From NCBI GenBank assembly GCA_022835495.1, contig BQOK01000001.1:682001-746000 (forward strand): a DNA stretch of 64,000 nt. The letters are read 5' to 3'. The stretch comes from Oscillospiraceae bacterium. Its GTDB lineage: Bacteria; Bacillota; Clostridia; Oscillospirales; Ruminococcaceae. The notes under the pieces are model-generated. The model saw only the letters and a list, made by a program, of their open reading frames with translations. It made no database searches and was not told the DNA's origin. The position numbers were made by a program, and so were the translations under genes. Each line of letters begins with the position of its first letter. Within the stretch, counting starts at the first letter, position 1. Below are positions 49,266 through 57,618 of the stretch, one piece after another.

Positions 49266-50159
49266 ATGAGATATACGCTGGAAAATGAATTTTTGACCGT
49301 TCAGGCCGAGAGCCTGGGCGCAGAGCTGGTGAGCGTTGTGGACAAGGCCACCGGCGCCGAGATGCTGTGGCACGGCGACCCGAAGGTCTGGCCCCGGCAG
49401 GCGCCCATTCTGTTCCCCTATTGCGGCAAGCTGCGCGGCGGGCGCTACACCCTGGACGGCGCGGAATACCAGTGCCCCCAGCACGGCATTGCGCGGGATT
49501 ACGAGCACGAATTTTTGGGCGTGTTCGGCAGCGAGATGCGCTTTTGCCTGCGCTCCAGCGCCGGCACGCTGGAGCGCTTCCCCCGCGAATTTGAGCTGAC
49601 CAGCAGCTTTGGTTTGTGCGGGCGCACCCTGCGCCACACCCTAACGGTAAAGAACACGGGCGAAAAGGAGCTGCGCTTTGGCATTGGGTACCACCCGGGA
49701 TTTGCCCTTCCCTTTGACGGGGCGCACACCACACAGGATTATGAGCTGCGGTTCGACACGCCCCAGGCCCCGGCGGTGATTGAGACCGGCGCCGGCGAGG
49801 ACGCGGGGCTTGTGACCGGCGAAACCCGCCTTTTGATGGAAAAGAGCGCGGTGATCCCGCTGGAGGACCGGATGTTCGACAGCGATTCCATCTGCATGGG
49901 CGCGCTCTCGGCCAAGACCCTGAGCATTGTGGAAAAGGACAGCGGCCGCGCGGTGCGGGTGGGCATTGAGGGGTACCCCTATGTGCTGATCTGGAGCATG
50001 CCCGGAGACCCGGCGCTGCAATTTATCTGCGTGGAGCCCTGGCACAGCCTGCCCGACCGGGTGGACGCCGCCGGAGACTGGAACGAAAAGCCCTGCGCCG
50101 CGGCCCTTGCGCCCGGCGGGGAATGGCACACCGACCTGAATATGACCTTTGACCGATAA
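49266..50159 (+). CDS. Aldose 1-epimerase family protein (LacX-like)
   Basis: A 297-residue beta-sandwich protein of the galactose mutarotase superfamily. HGIARDYEHEF (His), GIGYHPGFALPF (His) and the C-terminal ICVEPWHSLPD (Glu) supply the mutarotase active-site residues. The LacX/YeaD type acts on sugars or sugar phosphates of uncertain identity. ATG 49266 follows GGGAAAGGGGA. Upstream in-frame extension is not protein-like. It precedes tcdA by 50 bp and may be cotranscribed. Confidence 0.88.
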   Translation: MRYTLENEFLTVQAESLGAELVSVVDKATGAEMLWHGDPKVWPRQAPILFPYCGKLRGGRYTLDGAEYQCPQHGIARDYEHEFLGVFGSEMRFCLRSSAGTLERFPREFELTSSFGLCGRTLRHTLTVKNTGEKELRFGIGYHPGFALPFDGAHTTQDYELRFDTPQAPAVIETGAGEDAGLVTGETRLLMEKSAVIPLEDRMFDSDSICMGALSAKTLSIVEKDSGRAVRVGIEGYPYVLIWSMPGDPALQFICVEPWHSLPDRVDAAGDWNEKPCAAALAPGGEWHTDLNMTFDR

Positions 50160-50209
50160 AACCCGGCGCGGGGCCCGGCGGCCCCGCCCCCAATGAGGAG
50201 GAACCGCCC

Positions 50210-50959
50210 ATGCCCACCCCGTTTGAGAGCCGCACCGCCCTGGTTTTGGGGCAGGAGGGCGTGGAAAAGCTGCACGCCGCCCATGTGATCGTGTTCGGCC
50301 TGGGGGGCGTGGGCGGCTATGCGGCCGAGGCCCTGGCCCGGGCGGGGGTGGGCCGCCTGACCCTGGTGGACGACGACCGGGTGGCCGAGAGCAACCTGAA
50401 CCGGCAGATCCTTGCTTTGACGGGCACGGTGGGGCGGCCCAAGGCGGAGGTGGCGGCCGAGCGCATCCGGCAGATCAACCCCGCCTGCACGGTAAGGGCG
50501 GCGGCGCTGTTTTACACCCCGGAAACGGCGGACGCACTGCCCTTTGAGGGGGCGGATTACGTGGTGGACGCGGTGGACACCGTGACCGCAAAGCTGGAGA
50601 TCATCGGCCGGGCCCGGGCGGCGGGGGTGCCGGTGATCAGCTGCATGGGCACCGGCAACAAGCTGCACCCGGAGCTGCTGCGCCTTTCGGTGCTGGAAAA
50701 GACCGAGGGCTGCCCCCTGGCGCGGGTGATGCGCCGGGAGTGCAGGGCGCGGGGCTACAAAAACGTGCCGGTGGTCTTTTCGCCCGAGGAGCCGGTGAGG
50801 GCCAAAACCGCGGCGGACGAGGCGCTGGCGGGCGAAGCGCAGCCGGGCAGGCCCGGAAGCCCCAAACGGCAGACGCCGGGCAGCGTGAGCTTTGTGCCGG
50901 GCGCGGCGGGCCTTTTGCTTGCGGGCAAGGTGGTGCGGGATATCGCCGGTGTGGAATAA
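50210..50959 (+). CDS. tcdA: tRNA threonylcarbamoyladenosine dehydratase
   Basis: A 249-residue ThiF/E1-like enzyme. The ATP-binding Rossmann motif is VFGLGGVGGYAAEAL, followed by VDDDRVAESNLNRQI, KAEVAAERIRQINP and VVDAVDTVTAK. It converts t6A37 of ANN-decoding tRNAs into the cyclic form ct6A with ATP. ATG 50210 follows GAGGAGG. The length agrees with the family (about 250-270). It has no sulfur-relay partner nearby here. Confidence 0.93.
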   Translation: MPTPFESRTALVLGQEGVEKLHAAHVIVFGLGGVGGYAAEALARAGVGRLTLVDDDRVAESNLNRQILALTGTVGRPKAEVAAERIRQINPACTVRAAALFYTPETADALPFEGADYVVDAVDTVTAKLEIIGRARAAGVPVISCMGTGNKLHPELLRLSVLEKTEGCPLARVMRRECRARGYKNVPVVFSPEEPVRAKTAADEALAGEAQPGRPGSPKRQTPGSVSFVPGAAGLLLAGKVVRDIAGVE

Positions 50960-50973
50960 AGGGGAGAACGTGA

Positions 50974-51009
50974 AAAAAGCGCGGAAGCTGAATGCTTCCG
51001 CGCTTTTTG
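50974..51009. terminator. Bidirectional terminator
   Basis: A perfect 15-bp stem (50974-50988 with 50994-51008) with a 5-nt loop separates the convergent tcdA and histidine kinase genes. Confidence 0.85.
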
Positions 51010-51026
51010 CCGCTGTTTTTTACAGG

Positions 51027-51932
51027 TCACAGGAGGTCAGCCCCCGGGGCCGGGAAGCTCACACAGATGCTGAGGGTGTGCTCCTGGCAGCGGGCGGTGA
51101 TGGAACCGCCCAGCCGCTCGGTGAGGGCCCTTGCGATGGAGAGGCCGAGGCCGGTGGAGCTGTGGGCTGTTTCGACGGTGAAGAAGCGGTCGAACAGCCT
51201 GCCCACCTGGACTTCGTCCAAGCCGGGGGCGGTGTTGGAAAAGGTGACCTCGCCGGTGGCGGAGAGGGTGATTTCCAGATCGCCGCCGCTGTATTTGAGG
51301 GCGTTTGAGAGCAGGTTGCCGAAAATGCGGGCCACCGCCGCGGCGTTGAGGCGGCGGACCACCGGCTGCGCAGGCATGTGGATGACCGGCGCGACGCCCC
51401 GCGCTTTGAGGGGGGCGTAAAAGCCGGCGACGCTTTGCTCCAGCGCGCGGTTCAGGTCCACCGGTTCCAGGGGCAGGGGCTGCGCGGGCGAGGCGGCCAC
51501 CGAGTAGCGCAGAAGCTCCTCGGTGAGCTGCTTCATGGCCTGCGCCCGCTCCTGAATGCAGGCGAGATACCGCGCGGCCGCGGGGCTTTGGGGCTCTTGC
51601 TCCAGCAGCTCCAGGTAGCCGCAGATGGCGGTGAGCGGGGTGCGCAGGTCGTGGGAGATGTTGGTGACGGCCTCCTTGAGCTCCCGGTCGCCGCCCTGGT
51701 ACTGCCGGCGCTGGCGGCGCAGCAGGCGCAGCTGTTCATTGAGGCGTGCGGCCAGGCGGCGGGCGTGGCGGTCGCGGGAGGAGAGGGAGAGCAGGGTGTT
51801 GGTGTCGCAGGAGAGGCGGTCCTGCAGCTGGGCGGAGATTTCCCCCATGCTTTTGTGCAAAAGCCGAAGCTTTAAAAGGAGCAGCAGCACCGCGGCGGCC
51901 AGCGCGCCGCACAAAAGCCAGGGCACAAGCAT
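51027..51932 (-). CDS. Sensor histidine kinase
   Basis: A 301-residue kinase with one N-terminal helix (about 2-22), no real extracellular domain, a HisKA domain (NISHDLRTPLTAICGYLE, His94) and a HATPase domain (NLLSNALKYS, STGLGLSIARALTERLGG). This small design is typical of kinases that sense through an associated ABC transporter. It is the last gene of the operon that starts with the response regulator at 54443. ATG 51932 follows AAAGGCGGG. Confidence 0.92.
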   Translation of the reverse strand: MLVPWLLCGALAAAVLLLLLKLRLLHKSMGEISAQLQDRLSCDTNTLLSLSSRDRHARRLAARLNEQLRLLRRQRRQYQGGDRELKEAVTNISHDLRTPLTAICGYLELLEQEPQSPAAARYLACIQERAQAMKQLTEELLRYSVAASPAQPLPLEPVDLNRALEQSVAGFYAPLKARGVAPVIHMPAQPVVRRLNAAAVARIFGNLLSNALKYSGGDLEITLSATGEVTFSNTAPGLDEVQVGRLFDRFFTVETAHSSTGLGLSIARALTERLGGSITARCQEHTLSICVSFPAPGADLL

Positions 51933-51951
51933 GGGTTCGCCCGCCTTTCTT

Positions 51952-52785
51952 TTATTTCAGATCTTTTTTGCGGAAGGCCCACAGGCCGCCCAAAACGGCC
52001 GCGGCGGTGACAAAGACCGAGCACAGGGCCTCGCGCACCGGGTGCGCAAGCTCCAGGTTGGCCATGAGGATGCTCTGGCCGCTGGGGAGCAGATCTACCA
52101 GAAATTCATAGGCGCTGCGCAGGCCGCCGCTGATATAATCCGGGTTGGGGGTGGGCTCGCCCATGGTCATGCCCTCGGCGGTGATGACCACGCCGCTGAG
52201 CATTTCGGGCTCGCTGAGGCGGTTGTAAAGCATGCTGGCGCACACCAGCAGCCCCAAAAACAGCAGGAGGGAAACCACAGCCCCGGCCGCCTTGCTGGTG
52301 AACGCGGTGCCCACCCAGGTGAAGATGGCGGTGAAGGCGGCCAGAAACAAAATTGCGAGCAGCAGATAGAGCGCAAGCGCGGCGGCCCCGAGCTTCCAGC
52401 CGCCCAGGGCGGGAATGCCCACCAGCCCCCCGGCGAGCCAGGCTGCCATGAACAAAAGCGCGGCGGCAAAGCAGACCAGCAGGTCCGCCAGATAGACCGC
52501 GGCGCGGCTGTGGCCCACCACCAGCTTGTTGCGCACCGTGCCGTCGCTGTATTCGGTGCCGAGGAACAGGCTGGCGAAGACCGCGCAGAAAAGGCCCAGC
52601 AGGGGCGCAAGGTTGAAATAGAAGTGGTCGAGATAGTACGCAAAGCCGGAGCCCGCGTTCACGGCGGCCTGGCGGCAGCCGCCCAGCATGGAGCCGGCTG
52701 AACAGGCCAGCAGGGCGGCCAGGCACAGCCAAAAGACTTTGTCTTTCCACAGGCGGGCAAAATTGGCGCTTAAAAGGTTATTCAT
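51952..52785 (-). CDS. ABC-2 type transporter permease
   Basis: A 277-residue membrane protein with six helices and the ABC-2 pattern (LFLGTEYSDGTVRNKLVVGHSR near residue 80). ATG 52785 overlaps the ATPase gene by 8 bases, so the two are coupled. Proteins of this size paired with a BcrA-like ATPase and a two-component system often give resistance to bacitracin or lantibiotics; the exported or sensed compound is not known here. Confidence 0.88.
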   Translation of the reverse strand: MNNLLSANFARLWKDKVFWLCLAALLACSAGSMLGGCRQAAVNAGSGFAYYLDHFYFNLAPLLGLFCAVFASLFLGTEYSDGTVRNKLVVGHSRAAVYLADLLVCFAAALLFMAAWLAGGLVGIPALGGWKLGAAALALYLLLAILFLAAFTAIFTWVGTAFTSKAAGAVVSLLLFLGLLVCASMLYNRLSEPEMLSGVVITAEGMTMGEPTPNPDYISGGLRSAYEFLVDLLPSGQSILMANLELAHPVREALCSVFVTAAAVLGGLWAFRKKDLK

Positions 52786-53692
52786 GCCGGCCACCCCCCA
52801 CCAGGTTCATATAGTAGCTCTCGAGGCTCTCGTCCCGCTCGTGCAGGGAGAGCAGCTCGCACTGCTGCGCGGCCAGAGCCAGGGTGAGCCGGGAAACGTT
52901 CACCCGGGCGAACACGTCCGCCGTGTGGTCCGAGAGCAGGGTGTACTCCACGCCCATCTCGTCCAGCACGCGGGTCAGGGCTTTGGCGTCCGTGACCTCC
53001 ACGCGGGCGCATTTGCGGCAGGCGGCCTCCAGTTCGGGGGCGCTGATCTCTTTTACAATGCGGCCGCCGTCGATAAAGCCGTAATGGGTGGCCAGCTTTG
53101 CCAGCTCGTCGAGAATGTGGCTGGAAATAAACACGGTGATCTGCTGCTCGCGGTTGAGCTTTAAAATGAGCTCCCGCATTTCCACGATGCCCTGGGGGTC
53201 AAGGCCGTTTACCGGCTCGTCCAGCACCAGAAGGTCCGGGTCGCCGGCCAGCGCCACGGCGATGCCCAGCCGCTGCTTCATGCCCAGGGAGAAGTTGCGC
53301 ACCTTTTTGCGGCCGGCGCTTTGCAGCCCCACCAGGCCCAGCAGCTGGGGGATGCCATCAAAAGAGGGCAGGCCCAGGATGCGGTATTGCTGCTTTAGAT
53401 TTTCCTCGGCGGTGAGGTCGAGATAGATGGAGGGGGTTTCCACCACGGCCCCCATGCGGCGGCGGGCCGCCCGGATGCCGGGCTGCCGGTGGGATGAGCC
53501 GTACAGGGCGTATTCGCCCGAGGTGGGGCTTTGCAGCCCGCAGATGACGCGGATCAGGGTGGTTTTGCCCGCGCCGTTTTTGCCCACAAACCCGTAGATG
53601 GCCCCCTTGGGCACATGCAGGGTGAGCTGGTCCAGCGCTTTGAAATGGCCGTACTGCTTGCTTAAAGCGTCGGTCGTGAGAACGTATTCCAA
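52778..53692 (-). CDS. ABC transporter ATP-binding protein (BcrA-like)
   Basis: A 304-residue ATPase with Walker A GKNGAGKTT, signature FSLGMKQRLGIA, Walker B LLVLDEPVNGLDP and switch His in ISSHILDEL, and a C-terminal extension of about 85 residues as in the BcrA group. The start is TTG 53692 behind AAGGAGG with 8-nt spacing. It powers the permease encoded next. Confidence 0.92.
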   Translation of the reverse strand: MEYVLTTDALSKQYGHFKALDQLTLHVPKGAIYGFVGKNGAGKTTLIRVICGLQSPTSGEYALYGSSHRQPGIRAARRRMGAVVETPSIYLDLTAEENLKQQYRILGLPSFDGIPQLLGLVGLQSAGRKKVRNFSLGMKQRLGIAVALAGDPDLLVLDEPVNGLDPQGIVEMRELILKLNREQQITVFISSHILDELAKLATHYGFIDGGRIVKEISAPELEAACRKCARVEVTDAKALTRVLDEMGVEYTLLSDHTADVFARVNVSRLTLALAAQQCELLSLHERDESLESYYMNLVGGGRHE

Positions 53693-53722
53693 GTGTTCAG
53701 CCTCCTTTTGTTTTCTGCGGCC

Positions 53723-53768
53723 ATTCTACCGCGAAACAGTAAAGGAAGCGGTAAAGAAAAGGGTAAAG
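53723..53768 (-). promoter_or_regulatory. Promoter and triple GTAAAG operator of the ABC transporter genes
   Basis: GTAAAG occurs at 53739-53744, 53751-53756 and 53763-53768, exactly 12 bp apart (CTTTAC on the minus strand). The -10 box TAGAAT lies at 53723-53728; the repeats cover and flank the -35 position, which is otherwise poor. This layout fits activation by an OmpR-type regulator binding direct repeats. Confidence 0.7.
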
Positions 53769-53780
53769 AAATGGTATGGA

Positions 53781-54443
53781 TCAGGCCTCGATGAGCTTGA
53801 AGCCGATGCCCCACACCGCTTCGATATACTCCCTGCCGCCCGCCTGCCGCAGCTTTTTGCGCAGGTTGCTGACGTGCATTTTGAGGGAGGACTCGGTGCA
53901 GTCCGGCGTGTCTTCGGCAATGCGGTCCAGCAGCAGCGACTTTGTGACGACCTGGGAGGGGTTGTGCAGCAGCAGCTTTAAAATGGCGTACTCGGTGCGG
54001 GTGAGGCGGACCGAGACGCCGCCGGCCGAGACCTGGTGAGAGGCGGGGTCCAGCCGCAGATCGGAAAAGGCGAGGGGCGCGTTTTGAGGGGCCGCGGCGC
54101 CGCGCAGGGCGACCGCGACGCGGGCCAGAAGCTCCCGCAGCTCGAAGGGCTTGGTGACATAGTCCGCCGCGCCGCCCAGCAGCAGCTCCACCTTGCTGCT
54201 CACCGCGGCCTTGGCGCTGACCACGATCACGGGGATGCCCCGGAGCCGGGGCAGAAGCTCTTCGCCCGAAAGGCCGGGCAGCATGAGGTCCAGCAGAACA
54301 AGGTCCGGCCGGGCGGCGCCTACCAGCAGCAGCGCCTCGGTGCCGGAATAGGCCCGGGATACGCGGTAGCCCTGTTTTGTGAGCGCCTCCTGCAGCAGGT
54401 CGCCGATGTGCTGGTCGTCGTCGATGACCAAAATATGTTTCAT
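53781..54443 (-). CDS. OmpR family response regulator
   Basis: A 220-residue protein with a receiver domain (Asp52 in LLDLMLPG, acidic DDD at 8-10, Lys in VTKPF) and an OmpR/PhoB winged-helix domain (LTRTEYAILKLLLHNPSQVV, SLKMHVSNLRKKL, YIEAVWGIGFKL). It is encoded upstream of the ABC transporter and kinase genes. The direct repeats directly after its stop are the probable binding site. ATG 54443 has a weak ribosome binding site (GAGGCAAAAAACC). Confidence 0.93.
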   Translation of the reverse strand: MKHILVIDDDQHIGDLLQEALTKQGYRVSRAYSGTEALLLVGAARPDLVLLDLMLPGLSGEELLPRLRGIPVIVVSAKAAVSSKVELLLGGAADYVTKPFELRELLARVAVALRGAAAPQNAPLAFSDLRLDPASHQVSAGGVSVRLTRTEYAILKLLLHNPSQVVTKSLLLDRIAEDTPDCTESSLKMHVSNLRKKLRQAGGREYIEAVWGIGFKLIEA

Positions 54444-54687
54444 GGTTTTTTGCCTCGCAATGCTGTTTTATTGTTCCGCGGGGAAGGAGGGAACAAAAGG
54501 CACCTGCGCCCCGCCCTTTGCGGGCGCGCGCCGTGCTTTCTTTAGCTTAGCCCAAGGGGGGAGGGGCTGTCAAGAGCCGTGCGGTGGCGCGGGGGCGGCA
54601 AAAAATACCTGCATGGGATTTGAAACAGGACATGCAGCTGGCCTGTTTTGCGTGTTACAATGAAAAAAACAAGGGGAGGAACACAGT

Positions 54688-55329
54688 ATGGCCGCAGCGC
54701 TGGATTACAAAAAGACGCTCAGGGAATTGTATGGGCCGGGGACGACCCCCTCGATCCTGACCGTGCCGCCCGCGAATTACGCGGCAGTGCGGGGCAGGGG
54801 GGACCCAAACCGGGAGGATGGGGAGTATAAGCAGGCGGTGGGGCTTTTGTTCGCGGTGAGCTACACCATTAAAACAAGCCGCCTGGGCGCAGAGGTGCCG
54901 CCTGGATATTTTAATTATGTGGTGCCCCCGCTGGAAGGGCTTTGGTGGATGGAGGGCGGGCGCGCCGGGGTGGACTATGCCAACAAGGAAGGGTTCTGCT
55001 TTATCTCGATGATCCGGCTGCCGGAGTTTGCGACGCCCGGGGTACTGGAATGGGCCAAGGCGCGGGCGGCCGCCAAAAAGGGGCTGGACACCGGGAAGGT
55101 GGAGTTTTTGAGGCTGGAGGAGGGGGAGTGCTGCCAGTGCATGCACCTTGGCCCCTTTGACGACGAGCCCGCCACCATGGCGCGGATGGAGGCCTACGCG
55201 GCGGAACACGGCCGCCGCCCCGACCACAGCGAAGCGCGCCGCCACCATGAGATCTATCTGAGCGACCCGCGCAAATGCGCGCCGGAAAAGCTGCGCACGG
55301 TGCTGCGAGTGCCGGTGGCACCGCTGTAA
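54688..55329 (+). CDS. GyrI-like small-molecule binding domain protein
   Basis: A 213-residue protein with the GyrI-like/AraC effector-binding fold spread over the chain (LTVPPANYAAVRGRGDPN, then VEFLRLEEGECCQCMHLGPF, LYEIYLSDPRKCAPEKLRTVLRVPV-like end). No DNA-binding domain is present. Such stand-alone proteins bind drugs or other cyclic compounds, and some hydrolyse them. ATG 54688 follows GGGGAGGAAC. It is first of three plus-strand genes. Confidence 0.85.
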   Translation: MAAALDYKKTLRELYGPGTTPSILTVPPANYAAVRGRGDPNREDGEYKQAVGLLFAVSYTIKTSRLGAEVPPGYFNYVVPPLEGLWWMEGGRAGVDYANKEGFCFISMIRLPEFATPGVLEWAKARAAAKKGLDTGKVEFLRLEEGECCQCMHLGPFDDEPATMARMEAYAAEHGRRPDHSEARRHHEIYLSDPRKCAPEKLRTVLRVPVAPL

Positions 55330-55403
55330 AGACAAAGAATACGGGCCGGGAACGCCCGGCCGGACACGCTGACAAGCGAAAAAACAAAGGGAGGAACTGA
55401 AAA

Positions 55404-55871
55404 ATGAAGTTTGAAAGCCCGATGCTGGTGGTAAAGGATATTGAGGTCTCGAAGGCGTTTTACCGCCGGGTGCTGGGCCTGCACGTGACGGGGGACCTGG
55501 GTGCGAACGTGGAGCTGACCGGCGGCCTTTCGCTGCAGACGCTGGAGAGCTGGGCAGGGTTTATTGAGAAAGACCCCGCGGAGATCCGCTTTGGCGGCAA
55601 CGCGGAGGAACAGTATTTTGAGGAAGAGAATTTTGACGCCTTTTTGGAAAAGCTGGCGGGCATGCCGGAGATCCGGTATGTGCACGCGGTGAAGGAATTC
55701 CCCTGGGGCCAGCGCGTGGTGCGCTTTTACGACCCGGACGGGCACATCATTGAGGTGGGCGAGAGCATGAAGACCGTGTGCCGCCGCTTTTTGGACAGCG
55801 GCATGACCCTGGAACAGATCGCACAGCGCATGGACGTGCCGCTGCGCATGGTAAAGAACCTTGCGCGGTGA
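55404..55871 (+). CDS. VOC family protein (glyoxalase/bleomycin-resistance fold)
   Basis: A 155-residue protein; residues 1-115 form the VOC fold (LVVKDIEVSKAFYRRVLGLH at the start, VVRFYDPDGHIIEVGE at the end with Glu and His metal-type ligands). The C-terminal 40 residues (MTLEQIAQRMDVPLRMVKNL) look like a helix-turn-helix-like helix pair. The function ranges over lyases, dioxygenases and antibiotic binding; it cannot be narrowed. ATG 55404 follows GGGAGGAAC. Confidence 0.88.
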   Translation: MKFESPMLVVKDIEVSKAFYRRVLGLHVTGDLGANVELTGGLSLQTLESWAGFIEKDPAEIRFGGNAEEQYFEEENFDAFLEKLAGMPEIRYVHAVKEFPWGQRVVRFYDPDGHIIEVGESMKTVCRRFLDSGMTLEQIAQRMDVPLRMVKNLAR

Positions 55872-55932
55872 GCGGCAAACGATGCGGGGGCGCGAAGAGA
55901 AAATGACGAACGAAACAGAGGAGGAAGAAACC

Positions 55933-56850
55933 ATGGGAACATTTGAGAGAGCCGAGGCGTTTGTGTACCGCTTTGCCCGCCCGCTGGACCTTGCGCGATG
56001 GCAATACCACTTTGAAGGGGGGAGCAGCGAGGCGGTGCTGAAAGCGCTTGCCTGCTACCAAAACGGGGACGGGGGCTTTGGGCACGGGCTGGAGGCGGAC
56101 TGCTGGAACCCGGCTTCCGCGCCGATTCAGACCTGGGCGGCGGCCGAGACCCTGCGGGAGGTGGGCATCGCCGACCCCGCCCACCCTATGATCCGGGGCA
56201 TCCTGCGGTATCTGGCCGCGGGCACGGATTTTGACGGGCAGGTGTGGGGCAACACCGTGCCCGGAAACAACGAGCACCCCCATGCCCCCTGGTGGAGCTG
56301 GAACGCAGCGGCGGACGGCCCCCCGAACTACAACCCCACCGCTTATCTGGCAGGGTTCATTTTGCGGTTTGCGGACCCGCACAGCGAGCTTTACGAGCGG
56401 GGATGCCGCGCTGCACAGGAAGCCGTTGACGCTTATATGAAGGGCGGGCAGCCCATTGGCATGCACACTGCGCACTGTTATATCCGGCTGCTGGAATACT
56501 GCCGGGAGGCGGGTGTGCGGGACCTGCTGGACCTGCCCGCGCTGGAAGCGCGGCTGCAGGAGCAGGTGGAGGGGGACATCAGCCGGGATACCGGCTCGTG
56601 GGAGACTGAATATGTGTGCCGCCCCTCGCAGTACATCGACTCGCCGGCCAGCATTTTTTACCCGAGGAACCGTGAAACGGCGGAGTATGAGTGCGATTTT
56701 ATTGTGAGGACACAGGAGGAAGACGGGGCGTGGAGCCTTGCCTGGGAGTGGGGCGGTTACCCCGAAGAATGGGCGGTGAGCAAACACTGGTGGAGGGCGA
56801 GCCGCGCCCTTGCAAACCTGCTGTACCTGAAAGGGTTTTCCAGGCTGTGA
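55933..56850 (+). CDS. Alpha/alpha-toroid protein (prenyltransferase/squalene oxidase repeat-like)
   Basis: A 305-residue, all-helical protein. Repeats such as LACYQNGDGGFGHGLEAD resemble the QW-type repeats of terpene cyclases and prenyltransferase beta subunits, and ALANLLYLKGF-like ends recur. No DxDD motif of squalene-hopene cyclases is seen, so a cyclase reaction is not implied. ATG 55933 follows GAGGAGG. It is read with the VOC gene, 61 bp upstream. Function unknown. Confidence 0.7.
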   Translation: MGTFERAEAFVYRFARPLDLARWQYHFEGGSSEAVLKALACYQNGDGGFGHGLEADCWNPASAPIQTWAAAETLREVGIADPAHPMIRGILRYLAAGTDFDGQVWGNTVPGNNEHPHAPWWSWNAAADGPPNYNPTAYLAGFILRFADPHSELYERGCRAAQEAVDAYMKGGQPIGMHTAHCYIRLLEYCREAGVRDLLDLPALEARLQEQVEGDISRDTGSWETEYVCRPSQYIDSPASIFYPRNRETAEYECDFIVRTQEEDGAWSLAWEWGGYPEEWAVSKHWWRASRALANLLYLKGFSRL

Positions 56851-56897
56851 CGCCGCGCGCCGGCCAGCTGAAAGCAAAAGAGCGATAAAGCCGAAAG

Positions 56898-56930
56898 CGG
56901 GGGGCTGTGGAATCATTCCACAGCCCCCCG
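56898..56930. terminator. Hairpin between convergent genes
   Basis: A perfect 15-bp stem (56898-56912 with 56916-56930) with a 3-nt loop but no strong T run. Confidence 0.55.
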
Positions 56931-56946
56931 CCGGCGTGTGCGCGGT

Positions 56947-57531
56947 TTAGCCCTTTTGCAGGAACAATCCGTGGCCGGTACAGTAAAAGTACCAGTCGGC
57001 CCGGCGCACGGCGGGCAGGCGCGCCTCGGCCGCCTGCTCGGGCCAAAGGCGCACGAGTGTGACCCGGTCGTACTGCACACAGGCCAAAAACGAGATGAAA
57101 TGCCCCTTTTCCATGGGATGGGCCAGCTGGGCGAACAATTCGCCGTCCATCCCGGCCAGCTGCAGGGTATGCGCGCCCCCGGCCGGCGCTGGATCCAGCG
57201 GCGCCAGCGGCCTGCCGCAGCAGCTCACGGAGGCGTTGCCGGTGGAGTACACCACCTCGCCGCAGACGGGGCACACGTAAAATTTGATGCGTTTCATGTT
57301 TCCTCCTTCGCGGGGGCTTCGGCCCAGTTCGCCCGCCAGCAGGCAGCCGGGGTCGACCCCCAGCTCCCGCGCGAGGGCCCCCAGCAGCGACACGTCCGGG
57401 CAGCCGGCGCCCCGCTCCCATTTGGACACGGTGCGGTCGCTCAGATGCAGCCGGTCGGCCAGCTGTTTTTGGGTCAGGCCCTGCTCGGTGCGCAGCGCGC
57501 GGATCAGCGCGCCGGTTTTTTCGGCGTTCAT
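56947..57531 (-). CDS. XRE regulator fused to desulfoferrodoxin (superoxide reductase)
   Basis: A 194-residue fusion. Residues 1-65 are an XRE helix-turn-helix (LTQKQLADRLHLSDRTVSKW). Residues 80-194 are a complete desulfoferrodoxin: centre I FeCys4 with Cys87, Cys90, Cys104 and Cys105, and centre II ligands His121, His138 and His144 (HPMEKGHF), Cys184 and His187 (CTGHG). Superoxide reductases reduce superoxide to peroxide in anaerobes. An internal ATG at 57297 (Met79) has its own AAGGAGG, so the reductase part may also be made alone. The main start ATG 57531 follows AAAGGGGG. Confidence 0.88.
   Translation of the reverse strand: MNAEKTGALIRALRTEQGLTQKQLADRLHLSDRTVSKWERGAGCPDVSLLGALARELGVDPGCLLAGELGRSPREGGNMKRIKFYVCPVCGEVVYSTGNASVSCCGRPLAPLDPAPAGGAHTLQLAGMDGELFAQLAHPMEKGHFISFLACVQYDRVTLVRLWPEQAAEARLPAVRRADWYFYCTGHGLFLQKG
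57295..57308 (-). promoter_or_regulatory. Internal ribosome binding site and start within the XRE-reductase gene
   Basis: On the minus strand AAGGAGG (57302-57308) precedes ATG 57297-57295 by 4 nt, in frame with the reductase domain (MKRIKFYVC). This is the only strong internal signal of this kind I saw in the window. Confidence 0.7.
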
Positions 57532-57618
57532 GGCGGCGCCCCCTTTCTTTGAGTATCATACCCCGCGGGACGGGGTTTTTCAACCAACGCTGCGTGGAGT
57601 GGTGGAAAACAGGGGGCG

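Noticed and set aside
51027-54443. A lantibiotic biosynthesis cluster
   Set aside because: The ABC transporter and two-component genes resemble immunity or resistance systems, but no precursor peptide, LanB/C/M or protease gene is nearby.
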